64,000 bases of DNA. Source: Elymus sibiricus (taxonomy: Eukaryota; Streptophyta; Magnoliopsida; Poales; Poaceae). Below the pieces are notes generated by a model. The model had not been told where the DNA came from. It did no database searches and saw only the letters and a program-made list of their open reading frames with translations. The position numbers and the translations under genes were made by a program. Of this stretch, positions 35,499-48,140 are shown piece after piece (position 1 is the stretch's first letter; each line of letters starts with the position of its first letter). The DNA is taken from the NCBI GenBank assembly GCA_039707655.1, contig CM077672.1, positions 356,606,031-356,670,030 of the forward strand, read 5' to 3'.

Positions 35499-37531
35499 TG
35501 TTAGAGGGACAGAGAGGTGGAATCGATTGTTTATTGCTTAAGCCTCATGGGCATATATATATAGGAGTACATGTTCTTCTTGAGTACAAGATAAGCCAGA
35601 ATACTTCCTAGTCTATCCTATGTTTTCAATCTAATCACGATACTTAACATCCCCCGCAGTCACAACGGTAGCGACGCAGACGGTGAGACTGGAGAAGAAT
35701 CTGAAGGTAAGCCGACGGACACCCCCCCACAGTCGTAACAGTCGATGCATCGCGGAAGTCGTGGCTGGAGTGAAAACCAACGAGGTTGCTCAAGTAAGGC
35801 GGTAGCCCTTTGTGCCGATGTCGATATAGCCGAGAGCGTAGGGTGGTGTAGCCGTGGTCGAGGTAGCCGTGCGAGGGACGCCGTGGTCGATGTCGAGTCG
35901 GGGTGGCCAATGTCGAGGTAGTCGCCGTGGACCGGGAAGAAGAGCGGCGGCGGCGGCGGCTAGGTTAGGAGCACGGCTACGGTGCTCGAAGTAAGCGAGG
36001 AAGAACCAGACAACGTGACGAAGACCGGCGCGGACGGTGGCGTTCCCGCGCCTAGGAAGGGGGCGCGGACGGCGAAGTGGACCGCGTGCCGCGGTGCTAC
36101 GGCCCGAAGGGGCGACGCAACGGCAGCGCGCGGGTCGGGTGATTGCGGGGAAGACCTCGGGGCGGTTGCAGGGACCGCGTGCCACACTCGCTACGACCCG
36201 ATGGGGTGACGAAGCGGCAGCGCGAGGGTCGGTGTAGCCACGGGGACGGCCTGGAGCGGACGGCCTCGGGGCGGCGGTGGACCGCAGGCCACGGCACTAC
36301 GGCCCAAAGGGGCGACGCAGCGGCAGCGCGCGGGTCGATGCAGCCGAGGGGAGAACCACGGGGCGTCGGCAGGGACCGCATGCCACGCTCGCTACGGCCC
36401 GATGGGGCGACGCAGCGGCAGCGCGAAGGTCGGTGCAGCCACGGGGACGGCCTAAAGCGGACGGCCTCGGGGCGGCGGTGGACCACGGGCCGCGACACTA
36501 TGGCCCAAAGAGGCGACGCAGCGGCAGCGTGCGGGTCGGTGCAGACGCGGGGAGAACCACAGGACGGCGGTGCTGCGGCCCAACGGGACGACGCAACAGC
36601 AGCCCGTTGCTCGATCGATGGAGGATGCGCTGTACTCGGAGACAATATTCACAAGATTCTGTAGAGCCACGCGTAGACGGCTGAGCAGACCGAACGCGCC
36701 GCGAAGGACCAGCACGCTGCAGCACGGGAGGAACCGTAGGCCACGCCAGCGCAGCACAGGCGTACAGGAGCGGCTGCCGCGAACACACTGCATCACGATG
36801 TACAAGATGGCTGATTGAACAATGAACACGTACGTGCGTGTACATGAGCAGCCACACCTGCACGAGAACGCAACGGGTACGAGCAGTCTTGTAGCCAAGT
36901 GCATCGCGCGGGTGGATTGGCCGGCCACGGCCCAGCGCTACGCCCACGCGGCCGCGCGACGAGGACGAGAGGCCAGCGCACTACCACGCTAGCGACCGCC
37001 TACCAGCGCAGCTGACGCGCGGCGTGTGTGGAGCCTGGAGCGTTGTGCGGCAACCGATCAGAGATGATGAAGATGCGAACGAAGTACACATGCATCGTAG
37101 ATGACATACGGCGGCGACGCAACTTGATTCGATTTTAGATCGGAAAACCAAAAAGAAAACGCCAATCAAGACGACCGGCGCGAGGGAAAAATCTGGATCA
37201 AGGGATCGGAAAAAAGACTCTCTAGGACAGCCGATCAACACGACCGGCGGACGAACCCTAGGTATGGGCGGCGCGGCCCCCGGTGGTGATCATGGAGATC
37301 GACCGCCCCGGGGGCGGCGCGGTGCGGAAGCGGCGGTGGCTAGGGTTTTGGATCGGGGTTAGGCCGATACCTGTTAGAGGGATAGAGAGGGATTGGTGGA
37401 ATCGATTGTTTATTACTTGAGCCTCGTGAGCATATATATATATAGGAGTACATGTTCTTCTTGAAGTACAAGACAAGGCAGAATACTTCCTAGTCTATCC
37501 TATATTTTCAATCTAATCACGATACTCAACA
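35499..37531 (-). mobile_element. Short-LTR non-autonomous retrotransposon (TRIM-like, 2.03 kb)
   Basis: Direct repeats 35499-35649 (151 bp) and 37372-37531 (160 bp) start TGTTAGAGGG and end AACA, so on the minus strand they read TGTTGAGTATCG...TCTAACA. Flanks are AAAAA on both sides (35494-35498, 37532-37536), although this sits in an A-rich site. The minus-strand interior starts GGTATCGG, a partial initiator-Met primer site, and ends with a GCGGGGGA purine tract before the 3' LTR. The interior encodes no retroviral-type protein. LTR divergence is roughly 6%, so it is several-fold older than the Copia at 22630. Total length exceeds classical TRIMs. Confidence 0.85.
36100..36610. repeat. Higher-order GC-rich tandem repeat inside TRIM-like element
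   Basis: The motif GGCGACGCAGCGGCAGCGCG (with variants) occurs at 36111, 36205, 36311, 36406, 36512 and 36586. The intervals are 94, 106, 95, 106 and 74 bases, so two alternating subunits make a unit of about 200 bp. Long overlapping ORFs here (e.g. 36143-36664 + and 36097-36645 -) are a by-product of the GC-rich repeat. Confidence 0.85.
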
Positions 37532-37536
37532 AAAAA

Positions 37537-37943
37537 GAGTAGATTCACAACAGACAATTCAAGCTAACAAGCAAAGTGGGTCTCAACTCTCAACTCAATG
37601 ACGATGCACCGTAAAATAGCAACCTCCGGGAAGGTAAAGCTCATGACTTGGTCTCTTGCTAAATAGTCATACTGATGGTTACACTTACACTCATTAGCCG
37701 TAGCTTATGTCTGCAGTGTTCCCTTGCTATCCTACAAGTACATGAAACTAGCACATGATGTTATATCCACACCATCCAAAAACTGAAGTACACCATCAGA
37801 AGAGCTCATCTCATCAGAAGAAATACACCATGGTCATTCCAAAGAGGCTGGTTCAACTTGGCATCGCCTCTCTCTTTCTGCCCTTCTCCTGTAGCCATCA
37901 ACGCCGTCACTTATCCTTAAGATAGAATCTCTCGCGGTTTTTA
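37537..37943. other. 3' flank / UTR of F-box gene
   Basis: Non-coding sequence between the TRIM-like element and the F-box gene. On the minus strand AATAAA lies at about 37945-37940, right after the alternative stop of the F-box gene, and could be a poly(A) signal. Confidence 0.5.
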
Positions 37944-38026
37944 TTATGCAACTAGAGACTTCTTCTGGCCCTCGATAGATAGTAGAAATGCCTCTATCTC
38001 TGCAACTTTTGCCCCATCGCCCTGAA

Positions 38027-39346
38027 TCAGAGCTTCCTTATATGATCGCAATGCTGTGACAAGAAGAGAGGGAGTTCAAGCAAGGGCGAGCTCACCTTGT
38101 TTCCTACCAAAGAAGGAGGCCATGCCATGATGTAGGGGTGGATATTGGAGTCCAATGTATGATTGAAGAGCTTGTTTACATTCTCTGTTTCCGGGCAGAA
38201 GGATATGAGGCACTCAGTGTACCTACCATAATCAATAGACAGGAACACAAACCCATCGATGACCGCCACGACCTCCACCGTAACGTCATAATCTTTTGAA
38301 CACATAGTGACGTCGATCAACGTATTCAGTGGGAAAACCTTGTGCGGCATCCATTTGTTAACACCATTCCCGTCGGCTCTCCACAGCCAAACAGCCAGCG
38401 TTCCTTTGTCTGCATAGACGTCATCTATGCAAGACAAACAGAGCTTCCCATCCTTGGTCCAACCAAGTTCAACTTGTGTAGACACTATATCTTTCAAGGT
38501 TTTCGGCACATCAATTCGACGTAATTGCGGCGTTGCGGTGTTGAGCACGATTGTGTACAGTTGATTTCCCATATGCCAACATGATAACCTATCATGTTGA
38601 TTCACAAGTGTAGCAATGTAGGCATTGTTGTCGCCTCCGTCCGACTCCTCCACGGGTTGCGGCGTCGACAATTCTACCCACGAGAAACCCTGCCACTCCC
38701 TGCTGTCCGATGAGAAGACAGAGAGGCGAACTCGTGCGCGCCGCCGCTTGCGGCGACGGACACAGACCACATGGAATGACCTCTGGTCCTCTCCGGAGAA
38801 GACGATGCCGAAACGAAGGAAGCGGGGATGGCAGGTCTCTCGGGGCGGACTGGGGAAGATATCCAGTGCCTGCGTGAGGGGGTTGTAGGCAGCGATCTGC
38901 TTGGTGCGCAAGTTGTGGAGGACGAGGTAGCCGCAGCGGCAGTCTCTGATCTCCCACCCTGGGTCGCCGCTGTCTTCCGGGAGGCGGGTGAGGTGGAAAT
39001 CGGTGCACCGGACGGCGGCCGCGAGGTCCGGGTCGGAGCGGCTGCGGAGGGGGAGGAAGGCAGGGATGCATGGTTTATACCATGGCCAAGGGTCGTCGAA
39101 GAATCCAAGGATTTGGGGAGGGTGGAGCGCCAGGAAGCGGCGGCGGAAGGCGGAGGACGAACGGGAGGCACGGAGGAAGGTGCGGCAGGCGAGGGCGGCG
39201 CGGACGAGGCTCGGGAGGGAAGGGAGACGGAGGAAGATCTCGCGCAGGAGATCGTCAGCTATAGCAGTGATGGCGGTGGTGGTAGCCGCCGGACCATACT
39301 TCGCCGGCGCCAGCGACGACGACGGTAGCTCTAGCTGCCAGGCCAT
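38027..39346 (-). CDS. F-box protein, 439 aa
   Basis: A single long minus-strand ORF with no breaks. An N-terminal F-box is at about residues 28-75 ([29 protein letters not shown]), with the LP..L..I..RLP pattern. The rest is a grass-type F-box associated domain of beta-propeller or kelch-like character ([35 protein letters not shown]). F-box proteins join SCF ubiquitin ligases through SKP1 and choose substrates; the substrate is unknown. The start [11 protein letters not shown] is the first ATG and has a GC-rich context. A consensus donor (AAG|GTGAGC) at 38096/38095 lies near the C terminus, so the final residues may come from a downstream exon ending at 37944 (see findings). No membrane or signal sequence is seen. 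Confidence 0.88.
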   Translation of the reverse strand: MAWQLELPSSSLAPAKYGPAATTTAITAIADDLLREIFLRLPSLPSLVRAALACRTFLRASRSSSAFRRRFLALHPPQILGFFDDPWPWYKPCIPAFLPLRSRSDPDLAAAVRCTDFHLTRLPEDSGDPGWEIRDCRCGYLVLHNLRTKQIAAYNPLTQALDIFPSPPRETCHPRFLRFGIVFSGEDQRSFHVVCVRRRKRRRARVRLSVFSSDSREWQGFSWVELSTPQPVEESDGGDNNAYIATLVNQHDRLSCWHMGNQLYTIVLNTATPQLRRIDVPKTLKDIVSTQVELGWTKDGKLCLSCIDDVYADKGTLAVWLWRADGNGVNKWMPHKVFPLNTLIDVTMCSKDYDVTVEVVAVIDGFVFLSIDYGRYTECLISFCPETENVNKLFNHTLDSNIHPYIMAWPPSLVGNKVSSPLLELPLFLSQHCDHIRKL

Positions 39347-39501
39347 GGCTGTCGATGTCGAGCGGCATCCGGCAACGGATTTTCATCTTGGAGGAACGCC
39401 AGCAGAAGCACTGTTAATACAGACGGGTTGAAATCGGAACCGATTCAAACTCTTTTCTTGGTTGAATTGAAACCGATACAAAGAGGCGGCTGCTACGGAT
39501 C

Positions 39502-41253
39502 AGCCGGATGATTTCTCTAGGAAATCATCCGCCTGGTCGGCCGTTGGATTAGGCGCATGTGGCCCATCCGATCGAAGCAACCCAGCGCCCCGTCGTCCTT
39601 CTCCTCTCTCGTATTGCATCCACCAGCTGTGACACCCGCCTCCGCAACGACGACATTGCAAAAAGAAAATCAGTGACTGCAACACCCACGCACATGCCGT
39701 CACACCCACGCCGACGAGCGCACGCAGCTCCAAGAGCCGCCGCTGCATCGCAGCACCAGGAGCCACCGGGGCTGCTCCATGGCAACGCCGAGCTCGCCAC
39801 TACGCCAAGTTTCATTGCAGCTCCGTGCGAAGCTTCATTGCAGCTCCGGCGGTGCTCCATTGCAGCTCCGGCGGAGTCCATGCCATCCTCATCGCAGCTT
39901 CAATGACTCTGGCGCGCTCCATTGCAGCTCAACGCGGCACGAGCGTTGCATAGCAGCATCGCCGCAAAAACAATCATGGCTTCAGGCCGATAGCACCGGC
40001 GAGCGCAGCGCCGTAGCACGGGTGCGCCCTGCGGCGTCGCTCCCCAACCCGGCTTGAAGCGCCGGCAAGCGTTGTTAGGAAATAAACCACGAGTGTGTCA
40101 TGGAGTGTGAACCAGGGTCGCGTGCGTGTGTGTGTGTCCAGATGGCGCATGAGTCCGAGCTCATGTCCGTGTCCATCGAGAGTGGCCAGATCGTGCGGCG
40201 GCGGTGGTTGGTTGCAGCGAGCGCAGCGGATGCATGATGGTGACCAGGTACAGTGGAGGAGCAGGTAGCTGACCCTGAGAGAGGACCGGATCACGAGGAT
40301 GGTGGATATGCGTGGGTGCTGTGTTCTCGTGGCTGCATGGCCGGATGTGCTGTTGGTGCATGCATGGTCGGGTCATGTAGATGGTGGAGATTTTCCAGGG
40401 TTGTTAGTGGGCGTGCCTAGGTGCTGTTAGTGGCCGGTATGGTGGCCGGACTATGTGTGCGTGCGTGCGCCTGTGCACCGAGTATAAAAACTCCTCCACT
40501 CCTTGTACTGATTTGCGACGGTGTGAGCCGAGCCAAGTGAGAGGGGCACAAGGAAGATGTAGTCTCCGTCGGGACCGTGGTGTGTGCCCGGTCGACGTGA
40601 GAGTTCTTCTGGGTTGTGCTGCGTGTGTGCGTGTGTACCTCCATGTATGTGTTCGAGTCTTTGTGAGTCAAGATACAGGCGTTCGTACGCCGCGGCGTTC
40701 GTCGCCGGAAAATTATGTGTCTCCTTCTTCCACCTACATCCGAGCGAGTGTGAGAGCGAGTTGGTCCGGGGTTTGCCCCAACAAGCGTTGCATCATAGCT
40801 CCGCTGCACCAACAAAAAACCGTTGCATAGCAGCACCGCGGCAACAGCCATCCTAGCTTCACACCGGTAGCGCCGGCGACTGTTGCGCAGCGCCGGTGCG
40901 TGCTGTGGTGTCGTTCCACCTCTGGCTTGTACCGCCGACGAGTGCTGCATCGAAGCCATTGGGCTGCGTGATGAGCATTGCATCACAGGAGCGGCTAAAC
41001 AAAAACGGTCACCGGCTGTACAAGGGATTGGAGAGAACGAAGTTTGGGTGTGCCAGCTTGCTTGAAGAAGGCATCCATGGCGGGGATCCAGCAAGAAAGC
41101 CGATAGAGAAAGAAGCAGGGGACATGAAAAGAATGAATGGCCTGCGTGCCTCCCGCAGGAGATAAGGAAAGGTAACGAGGGGCGGTGGGTGGGCCTCCAG
41201 TTGGACGCGTGGCGCGCGTACGAGGAGATTTGCGCGAGACGAGAATCATCCGG
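39502..41253. mobile_element. MULE-like non-autonomous GC-rich element, copy 1
   Basis: The left end reads GCCGGATGATTTCTC and the right end GAGAATCATCCGGC, an inverted repeat of about 14-15 bases. Inside the left end is a palindrome, GGATGATTTC...GAAATCATCC. The body has many TTCATTGCAGCTCCGGCG-type short repeats and no conserved ORF. It is about 150 bp upstream of the F-box start codon. A solo LTR (40073-40783) is inserted in it, so the true length is about 1.04 kb. I found no clear 9-bp target duplication for this copy, so the MULE assignment leans on copy 2. Confidence 0.6.
40073..40783 (+). mobile_element. Solo LTR, 711 bp, nested in MULE-like element
   Basis: Starts TGTTAGGAAATAAACC and ends TTTGCCCCAACA. 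AGCGT is present on both sides (40068-40072 and 40784-40788), a perfect 5-bp target duplication. It contains a plus-strand TATA box, GTATAAAAACTCC, at about 40479. Joining the flanks restores the GCGTTGCAT-style body of the host element. It was not noticed as part of any internal LTR element nearby, so it is a solo LTR. Confidence 0.9.
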
Positions 41254-41303
41254 CTTAAAATTAGCCGTTTTCATCTCCAATGGTTCCATATCCGTAAGAA
41301 ACT

Positions 41304-41385
41304 ACTCCCTCCATTCCTAAATATAAGTCCTAGAGATTTCAATACGAGTCGATTTAAAGAAGAAAGTATCTGTAAAATAATTGTG
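41304..41385. mobile_element. Stowaway-type MITE fragment
   Basis: TACTCCCTCCATTCCTAAAT followed by ATAAGTC resembles one end of Triticeae Stowaway MITEs; the matching opposite end is not found, so it is truncated. Confidence 0.6.
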
Positions 41386-42039
41386 GTTTAAAGAAAGTTG
41401 AATAAAAAAAGCCCTCCAACAGTTCCTACACGCATAGATTTTTTACGTGATACCGCATAATCTCCACAATTTTCCCTCCGGGCGAAGATCATTCCAGTAA
41501 ACTTTGACATGATGCAACCGCTGACGTTTTAGGGCACCTTCAAGTTCGTGTCGACATCCGCCTCGTCCCGCCGCCTCCCCACACCGCCCCTCCGACCCGC
41601 CGCTGGTCAGAGGAACCGGCCACGCCCACCCACCGTCGGTCCAAGGACCGGTTGCGCCTCCCCACACCGCCCTGTCGCTGCTTGGACGAACAGCTCGGCC
41701 GCCTCCCTACACCGGCCCTGCGGCCCCACCGCCTTCCCTGCATGTACTGCCGCGCAACCACGGATTGTTGCTGCACCGCCGCATGCGTTGTCTCCGACCA
41801 ACCACTGCTTCGGTGCTGCCTCCACCTACGCTCACTGGCTGAACACTGAAGACCTCTGACGCCGCCTCATGAGCCCCCACCGTCAGCCTGTCTCCGCTGG
41901 CTCCAACGAGCAACCACCACAAGCAACACCCGCCGTAATCGACCGTGACCCCGATGAGCTCCCCCGACATGCATGTGCCATTTGTAAATGGGAAATAATA
42001 AAAAAATACTGGCTGCGATTCATAATAAATGTTGTAGTT
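41386..42039. other. GC-rich intergenic, no supported gene
   Basis: Overlapping Pro/Ala/Arg-rich ORFs on both strands (41540-41860) show no domain and look like GC-driven open frames. Confidence 0.45.
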
Positions 42040-42093
42040 TTGAAGTAACCCCAGTTCAAAATCGCGACACTTATTTTGGATCGGAGGGAGTAG
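42040..42093. mobile_element. Half of a Stowaway-type MITE
   Basis: GCGACACTTATTTTGGATCG followed by GAGGGAGTA is a typical right half. The left half is absent. Confidence 0.6.
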
Positions 42094-43559
<1,466 letters not shown>

Positions 43560-43905
43560 TGTCCGTTGACTTTTCTACAAAAATCATGAAATTGAAAAAA
43601 TCATGCATTTTTTAAAGTTCATGGATTTTAAAAAGGTTCACAAATTAAAAGAATTGTGAATTCAAAAAAGTTCATGAGTTTGAAAAAAGTTTGTGGATTT
43701 GGGAAAAGTTCACTAATTTGAAGAAATGTTCACAGATTTGAAAATTGTTCATGAATTGGGAAAAAATTCACGGATTTGAAAAATATTCGCAAATTTGAAA
43801 AATGTTCATGAATTGGGAAAAAAGTTTATGGATTTGAAAAAAGTTTAAGAATTTGGAAAATGTTTGCAAATTTTAGAAAAGTTCAAATATTTGAAAAAGG
43901 AAAAA
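43560..43905. repeat. Degenerate tandem array, about 20-base unit
   Basis: About 15 imperfect copies of GTTCATGGATTTGAAAAA-type units, with spacing near 20-24 bases. Non-coding. Confidence 0.8.
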
Positions 43906-44511
43906 AAATGAAAAACAAAAAAAAAAACCCTGGAAAACTACCCAAGAAAAAAGGTTAAGGGGGAAGGGGTGTGCGTCATTTGGCCGAAACGATCATGCCA
44001 AGCTGGCACTCGTGCCCATCCTCGTGGCCCCGGCACGACCCGATAATAAACGTGCCAGGCCAGGTCCACCACGGGTCGGGCACACGAGCTATCGAGCGAG
44101 CACGCCAGGACCGTCCCATTTGGCCACCTTTGACCCTGGCTTGAGCAATCACGCATGCCCCGTGAGCTATATCTCGCATTAAGTGAGACAGAAGCTACTC
44201 TCATGTCGAGAGTCCACAGTGACGGGCTGGTCCATTAGAGCAAACTTAAAACAAAAAATATTGCAGAAAAAGGAGCGTGTGCGGGGGGGGGGGGGGGGGG
44301 GGTTGATCCCAGGTCTCATGGGTGATTCGCAGAGCTGTTAAACACTGTGCTCGCATCGGATTCTTGATGAAATGTAGGGCCGCGTCCTACTCGAGGCGAC
44401 GCGATCCGGTTTTCCACTGCTTTTTTGTTTTCTTTTCTTTCACCGTTTTTCTCTGTTTTCACTGGGTTTTATTTCTTTCTTTTTTAGTTGTTTTTCTTTG
44501 GTTTTCTTTAT
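43906..44511. other. Intergenic with G20 run
   Basis: Contains a run of 20 G at 44283-44302 and a T-rich tract before the next element. No gene is seen. Confidence 0.5.
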
Positions 44512-45722
44512 GGCGGATGCCAGCCATTTGATTAGGCACATGTGGCCCGTCCGATCAGAGTAACTCAGCTCCCCACATTGTCCTTCTCTCCTCTCGTCAT
44601 CCACCAGCCCCTCGGCGCTGCTGCCACACCCACTTCCTCTCAGCAACGACGACGACTGCACACCCCTGTTACACGACGACTGCAGCATCGACGCCGGCGA
44701 GCGCACGCAGCTACCAGAGATGCCGGCGACCACTGCATCGCAGCGCCGGGAGCCACCGGGGCTGCTCCATGGCAACACCGAGCACGCCGCCACCACGCGA
44801 AAGGTTCATTGCAGCTCCGTTGAAAGCTTCATTGCAGCGCCGGCGAGCTTCAACGTCCCCCCGGCGCTTCATTGCAACTCCGATGACGCTTCACGGCAGC
44901 TTCGGCGGTGCTTCATTGCAACGTGAGCGGAGCTTCAACGACCCCGAGCGCTTCACTGCAGCTCCAGCAGTCCCCTCAACGCCGCCGAGCCCTCTCGGCT
45001 TCATCGGCTGTTGCAGTCCCGCCGGCGTCGCAGCACCGGTGACCTGACGGCATCGCGCCCCATCCGACATGCAGCAAGGTGGATGTTGCAACGCCACCAC
45101 CGTGCAGGTGGTGCTCCATCGCAACACCTGCTGCCCCCGTCGAAAGCTCCATCGCAGCATCCGATGGCCGCCGCGAAGCTTCACTGCAGCGCCACCACCG
45201 GCATGGCGGTGCTCCATCGCAGCGTGACGGCGACGAGGTGCTGTGACGAAGCACACGACGGCGACCGGCGGATTGCAGCCGCTGCCGTTACTAGCAAACG
45301 CCGTTGCTGCAAGGCCGATGGTGAGCTGCGTGATAACGAGTCGCTGGCCGTCGCCGCTGCTGCTGCGGGGTCGAGAAGCTCCTCCCTCCACGGCTGCAAC
45401 GAGGGCGCCTACAGCATGGTTGCTGCTCCAAACGCGGGGGTGCAGCAGTGGGCGCAGTGCGGTGGTAGGAGCTGGTGTTGTGGAGGACGATGGGAGCGCG
45501 GCGAGGTTCAGCACCGGCAGCCGGCGAGCTGTGGTGCTACTTTCTAGACGGAGAGATGGAAAAGAAATGAGAGAGAGGTAGGAGACAACCGCCCAAGGGA
45601 TAAGGCAAAGGGAACGAGTGGCTCTCGAGGAAGCGGTGCCTGGTCCCCACCTGAACGCGTGGCAACGACCAGACGCGGATGATTTCTTCCGGAAATCATC
45701 CGGATGATTTTAAACGTTTCGC
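44512..45722. mobile_element. MULE-like non-autonomous GC-rich element, copy 2
   Basis: The body matches copy 1 at the left (GATTAGGCACATGTGGCCCG versus the same block at 39550) and in the middle (GCCACCGGGGCTGCTCCATG), with the same TTCATTGCAGC short repeats. The right end carries GGATGATTTCTTCCGGAAAT and CATCCGG, the palindrome found at the left end of copy 1. TTTCTTTAT occurs at 44503-44511 and 45723-45731, a possible 9-bp target duplication typical of Mutator, although the site is T-rich. Two-strand long ORFs here show no domain. Confidence 0.6.
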
Positions 45723-45859
45723 TTTCTTTATTTCTTTATTGGTTTTCACCGGAGTTTTTTTTTTCTTTGATTTTCTTTAGTTTTATTTATTTGTTTCTCC
45801 TTTTTCAACGGTTTTCTTTGTTTTCTCTCGGGTTTCATTTTTTTTCTATACACATGTTT

Positions 45860-47515
45860 GGTAATATCTAATACTTATTTCTAATACACGTTTAAGAGTT
45901 TTCAAATGCCTGATTAACATTTTTCAAATATCATATTAATATTTTTTGAATACATGGTCAACATTTTTTCTACACACATTTAATAAAAAAAATCAAATGC
46001 TTGATTAACATTTTTCAAATGCAAGTTTAGCATTCTTTTAATACATGGTTAAGATTTTTTCTATACACACTTAACATTTTTCAAATACAAGTTTAACATT
46101 TTTTGAATACATGATAAACATTTTTTCTATACACACTTAACATTTTTTAAATACAAGTTTAATATTTCTTGAATACATGGTCAACATTTTTGCTATACAT
46201 ACTTAACATTTTTCAAATACAAGTTTACATTTTTTTAATACATGATCAACATATTTTCTGTACACACTTAACATTTTTCAAATACAAGTTTAAATATTTT
46301 TTAATACGTCCTCAACATTTTTTCTATACACACTTAATATTTTTCAAATACATGTTTATCATTTTTTAAATACATGATCAACATTTTTTCTATACACACT
46401 TAACATTTTTCAAATACAAGTTTAACATTTTTTTAATACATGGTTAACATTTTTTCTATACACACTTAACATTTTTCAAATACTAGTTTAACATTTTTTA
46501 ATACATTATCAACATTTTTTTATGCACATTTAACTTTTTTTTAATACATGGTCAACATTTTTCTATATACATTCAACATTTTTCAAACGCTTTATTAACA
46601 TTTTTTTAATGCATGGTCAACATTTTTTCTATACACATTTAACATTTTTCAAATGCTTGATTAACAATTTTCAAATACTTGTTTAACATATTTTTTAAAT
46701 GCTTGCTTAACATTCTTTATATACATGATCAACTTTTTTTTGCGAAAAGATCAGATCTATTATAAAGATTCATCAGAAGTACAAAACACTTCAAACATAA
46801 TAAAAATTACTTCGAGGTCCATGGACCACTGAACGACCATTGCCGCCGCCAGAACAAGCCGCCGACGCTCCGTTGTCGCCGCTCACATACCGGAGACGGC
46901 CTGACCTTATCGATGACAGCCGGGAAGTCTTCGTGCACGTGCCCCTAAGGACCAGCGTCCCAGAGCCGCAATCGTCGCTGTTGAATCCTTGAATCGATCT
47001 GAAGAATTTGACACCAAATATCGCCGTTGCGTACGCACGGCGAGAAATCCTAACCTCGTCGCCCCGAGGAGCTGGCAGGAATCTACGCTGGAGCTCCGTC
47101 TAATCTGTCCCAGTGGATGAACTTGAGGAGGATCGGAGCCTAGAAGACTGACTCAAAGAAGAAGCGCTGCCATCCGTCCAAACGCTACCCCTACGAGAAC
47201 TAAAGCCTACCTATCTACTAGCCATAGACGAGGCACCAGAAATCCCTCCCCGCCACCGGCCGCCGGAGCGGCAGACGGAGGGGAGGCGAATCTACGGGCT
47301 CGCCGGCGGAGATCGAGAGGAGAAAGGTTTTTCCTAGTCGCCTTGCAAGAGGGGAAAGAAAAGCAATCTGGAAACTCTTTACTTGGATCATCAACTTTTT
47401 TCACACACATTGTATATTTTTTTTGTACATTTTTCGCATACATGGTCAACATTTTTTGTACACACATTTAACATTTTCCAATTGCATAATTAACATTTTT
47501 GAAAACATTATGTAA
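45860..47515. repeat. AT-rich tandem array, about 65-base unit, split by a retroposon
   Basis: Units of the type ACATTTTTTCTATACACAC + TTAACATTTTTCAAATACA + AGTTTAACATTTTTTAATAC repeat from 45860 to about 46727 and again at about 47402-47515. The gap between is the retroposon at 46740-47389. Confidence 0.85.
46740..47389 (-). mobile_element. Non-LTR retroposon, about 650 bp, no ORF (family member 1)
   Basis: Flanked by ATCAACTTTTTT at 46728-46739 and 47390-47401. On the minus strand it starts near CCCCTCTTGCAAGGCGACTA, has a GC-rich 5' half, and ends in an AT-rich tail with an A-run. It is homologous to 58986-59639 from end to end. No RT or RNase H is present and no tRNA-like A/B boxes are evident. 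Confidence 0.78.
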
Positions 47516-47522
47516 ATTATTA

Positions 47523-47602
47523 CTCCTCCGTCCAATAATATAAGAGCGTTTTTCACATTAGTGTAGTGTCAAAAACGCTTTTATATTATGGGACGTAGGG
47601 AG
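47523..47602. mobile_element. Stowaway MITE, 80 bp
   Basis: Near-perfect inverted repeat between CTCCTCCGTCCAATAATATA and the GGGACGTAGGGAG end, with TA on both sides. Same family as 50164-50244. It lies upstream of the PRKRIP1 leader exon. Confidence 0.9.
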
Positions 47603-47689
47603 TATTTTTTAATATATATGTTTAGAATTTTTGTAAGTGTAAAAAAGTAAAAAAAAAAAAAATCAAAAAACAAATAAACGAGGCTGTGG

Positions 47690-48140
47690 CCTCCAGCGCA
47701 GCTGGGCCGGCCCATCTCGCGTTGCCCTTATGCGAGGATTCCCTAGGTAAGCGAGACATAGGGGCGCCCCGCACGCCCAGCCTCCTCTTTGCTGTTCGTT
47801 CGGTCGGTCGTCCTTCTCCACCCAGCCGCCGGCCCGTCGTCCTCCTCCGCGCCCCCACCCGCGCTCCCCACCGCGTCCACATCTGGAGCTCCTCGATCCC
47901 GTCCCGTCCCGTCCGCGGCGGTGACCAGCTGCAGCCTCCTCCTTCCAGGGGCCGCGCCCCTTTCTCTGCGCAGCTGGACGGCAGTGAAGTGGGCAGGGGA
48001 TCCACTCAGCCTGATTCCTCTTCTCGGTGGTACGAAAGCCCTAACACTCCGCGATTCTTTTCTACTTTCTGCCTCTCCGAGCTGCTTCAGGCCATCCAGG
48101 GTGGTGGCGGCCTGACCTGATTTGCTCTGATAAAGCATCG
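47690..48140 (+). promoter_or_regulatory. Probable PRKRIP1 promoter and 5' untranslated exon
   Basis: A GC-rich stretch directly downstream of the AT-rich array, with a pyrimidine-rich CTCCTCCGCGCC region and candidate donors (CTAG|GTAAGC at about 47742; CCAGG|GTGGTG near 48101). It lies in the right place for the leader exon of the gene at 48819. No TATA box is clear. The long ORFs on both strands here do not look protein-coding. Confidence 0.45.

Noticed and set aside
36097..36664. Overlapping 170-180 codon ORFs on both strands
   Set aside because: Produced by the GC-rich tandem repeat; no conserved motif in either direction.
38828..39328. Plus-strand ORFs opposite the F-box gene
   Set aside because: Antisense shadows of a GC-rich coding sequence; low-complexity Gly/Glu/Arg composition.
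41540..41860. Pro/Arg-rich ORFs on both strands
   Set aside because: No start context, domain or splice sites; typical of GC-rich intergenic repeat.
44976..45581. ORFs of 92-207 codons in the second MULE-like element
   Set aside because: Open on both strands, not shared with the first copy, no recognisable captured gene.
47686..48138. Long ORFs on both strands around the PRKRIP1 leader
   Set aside because: No in-frame ATG in the plus ORF, and no domain; best read as a GC-rich 5' untranslated exon.
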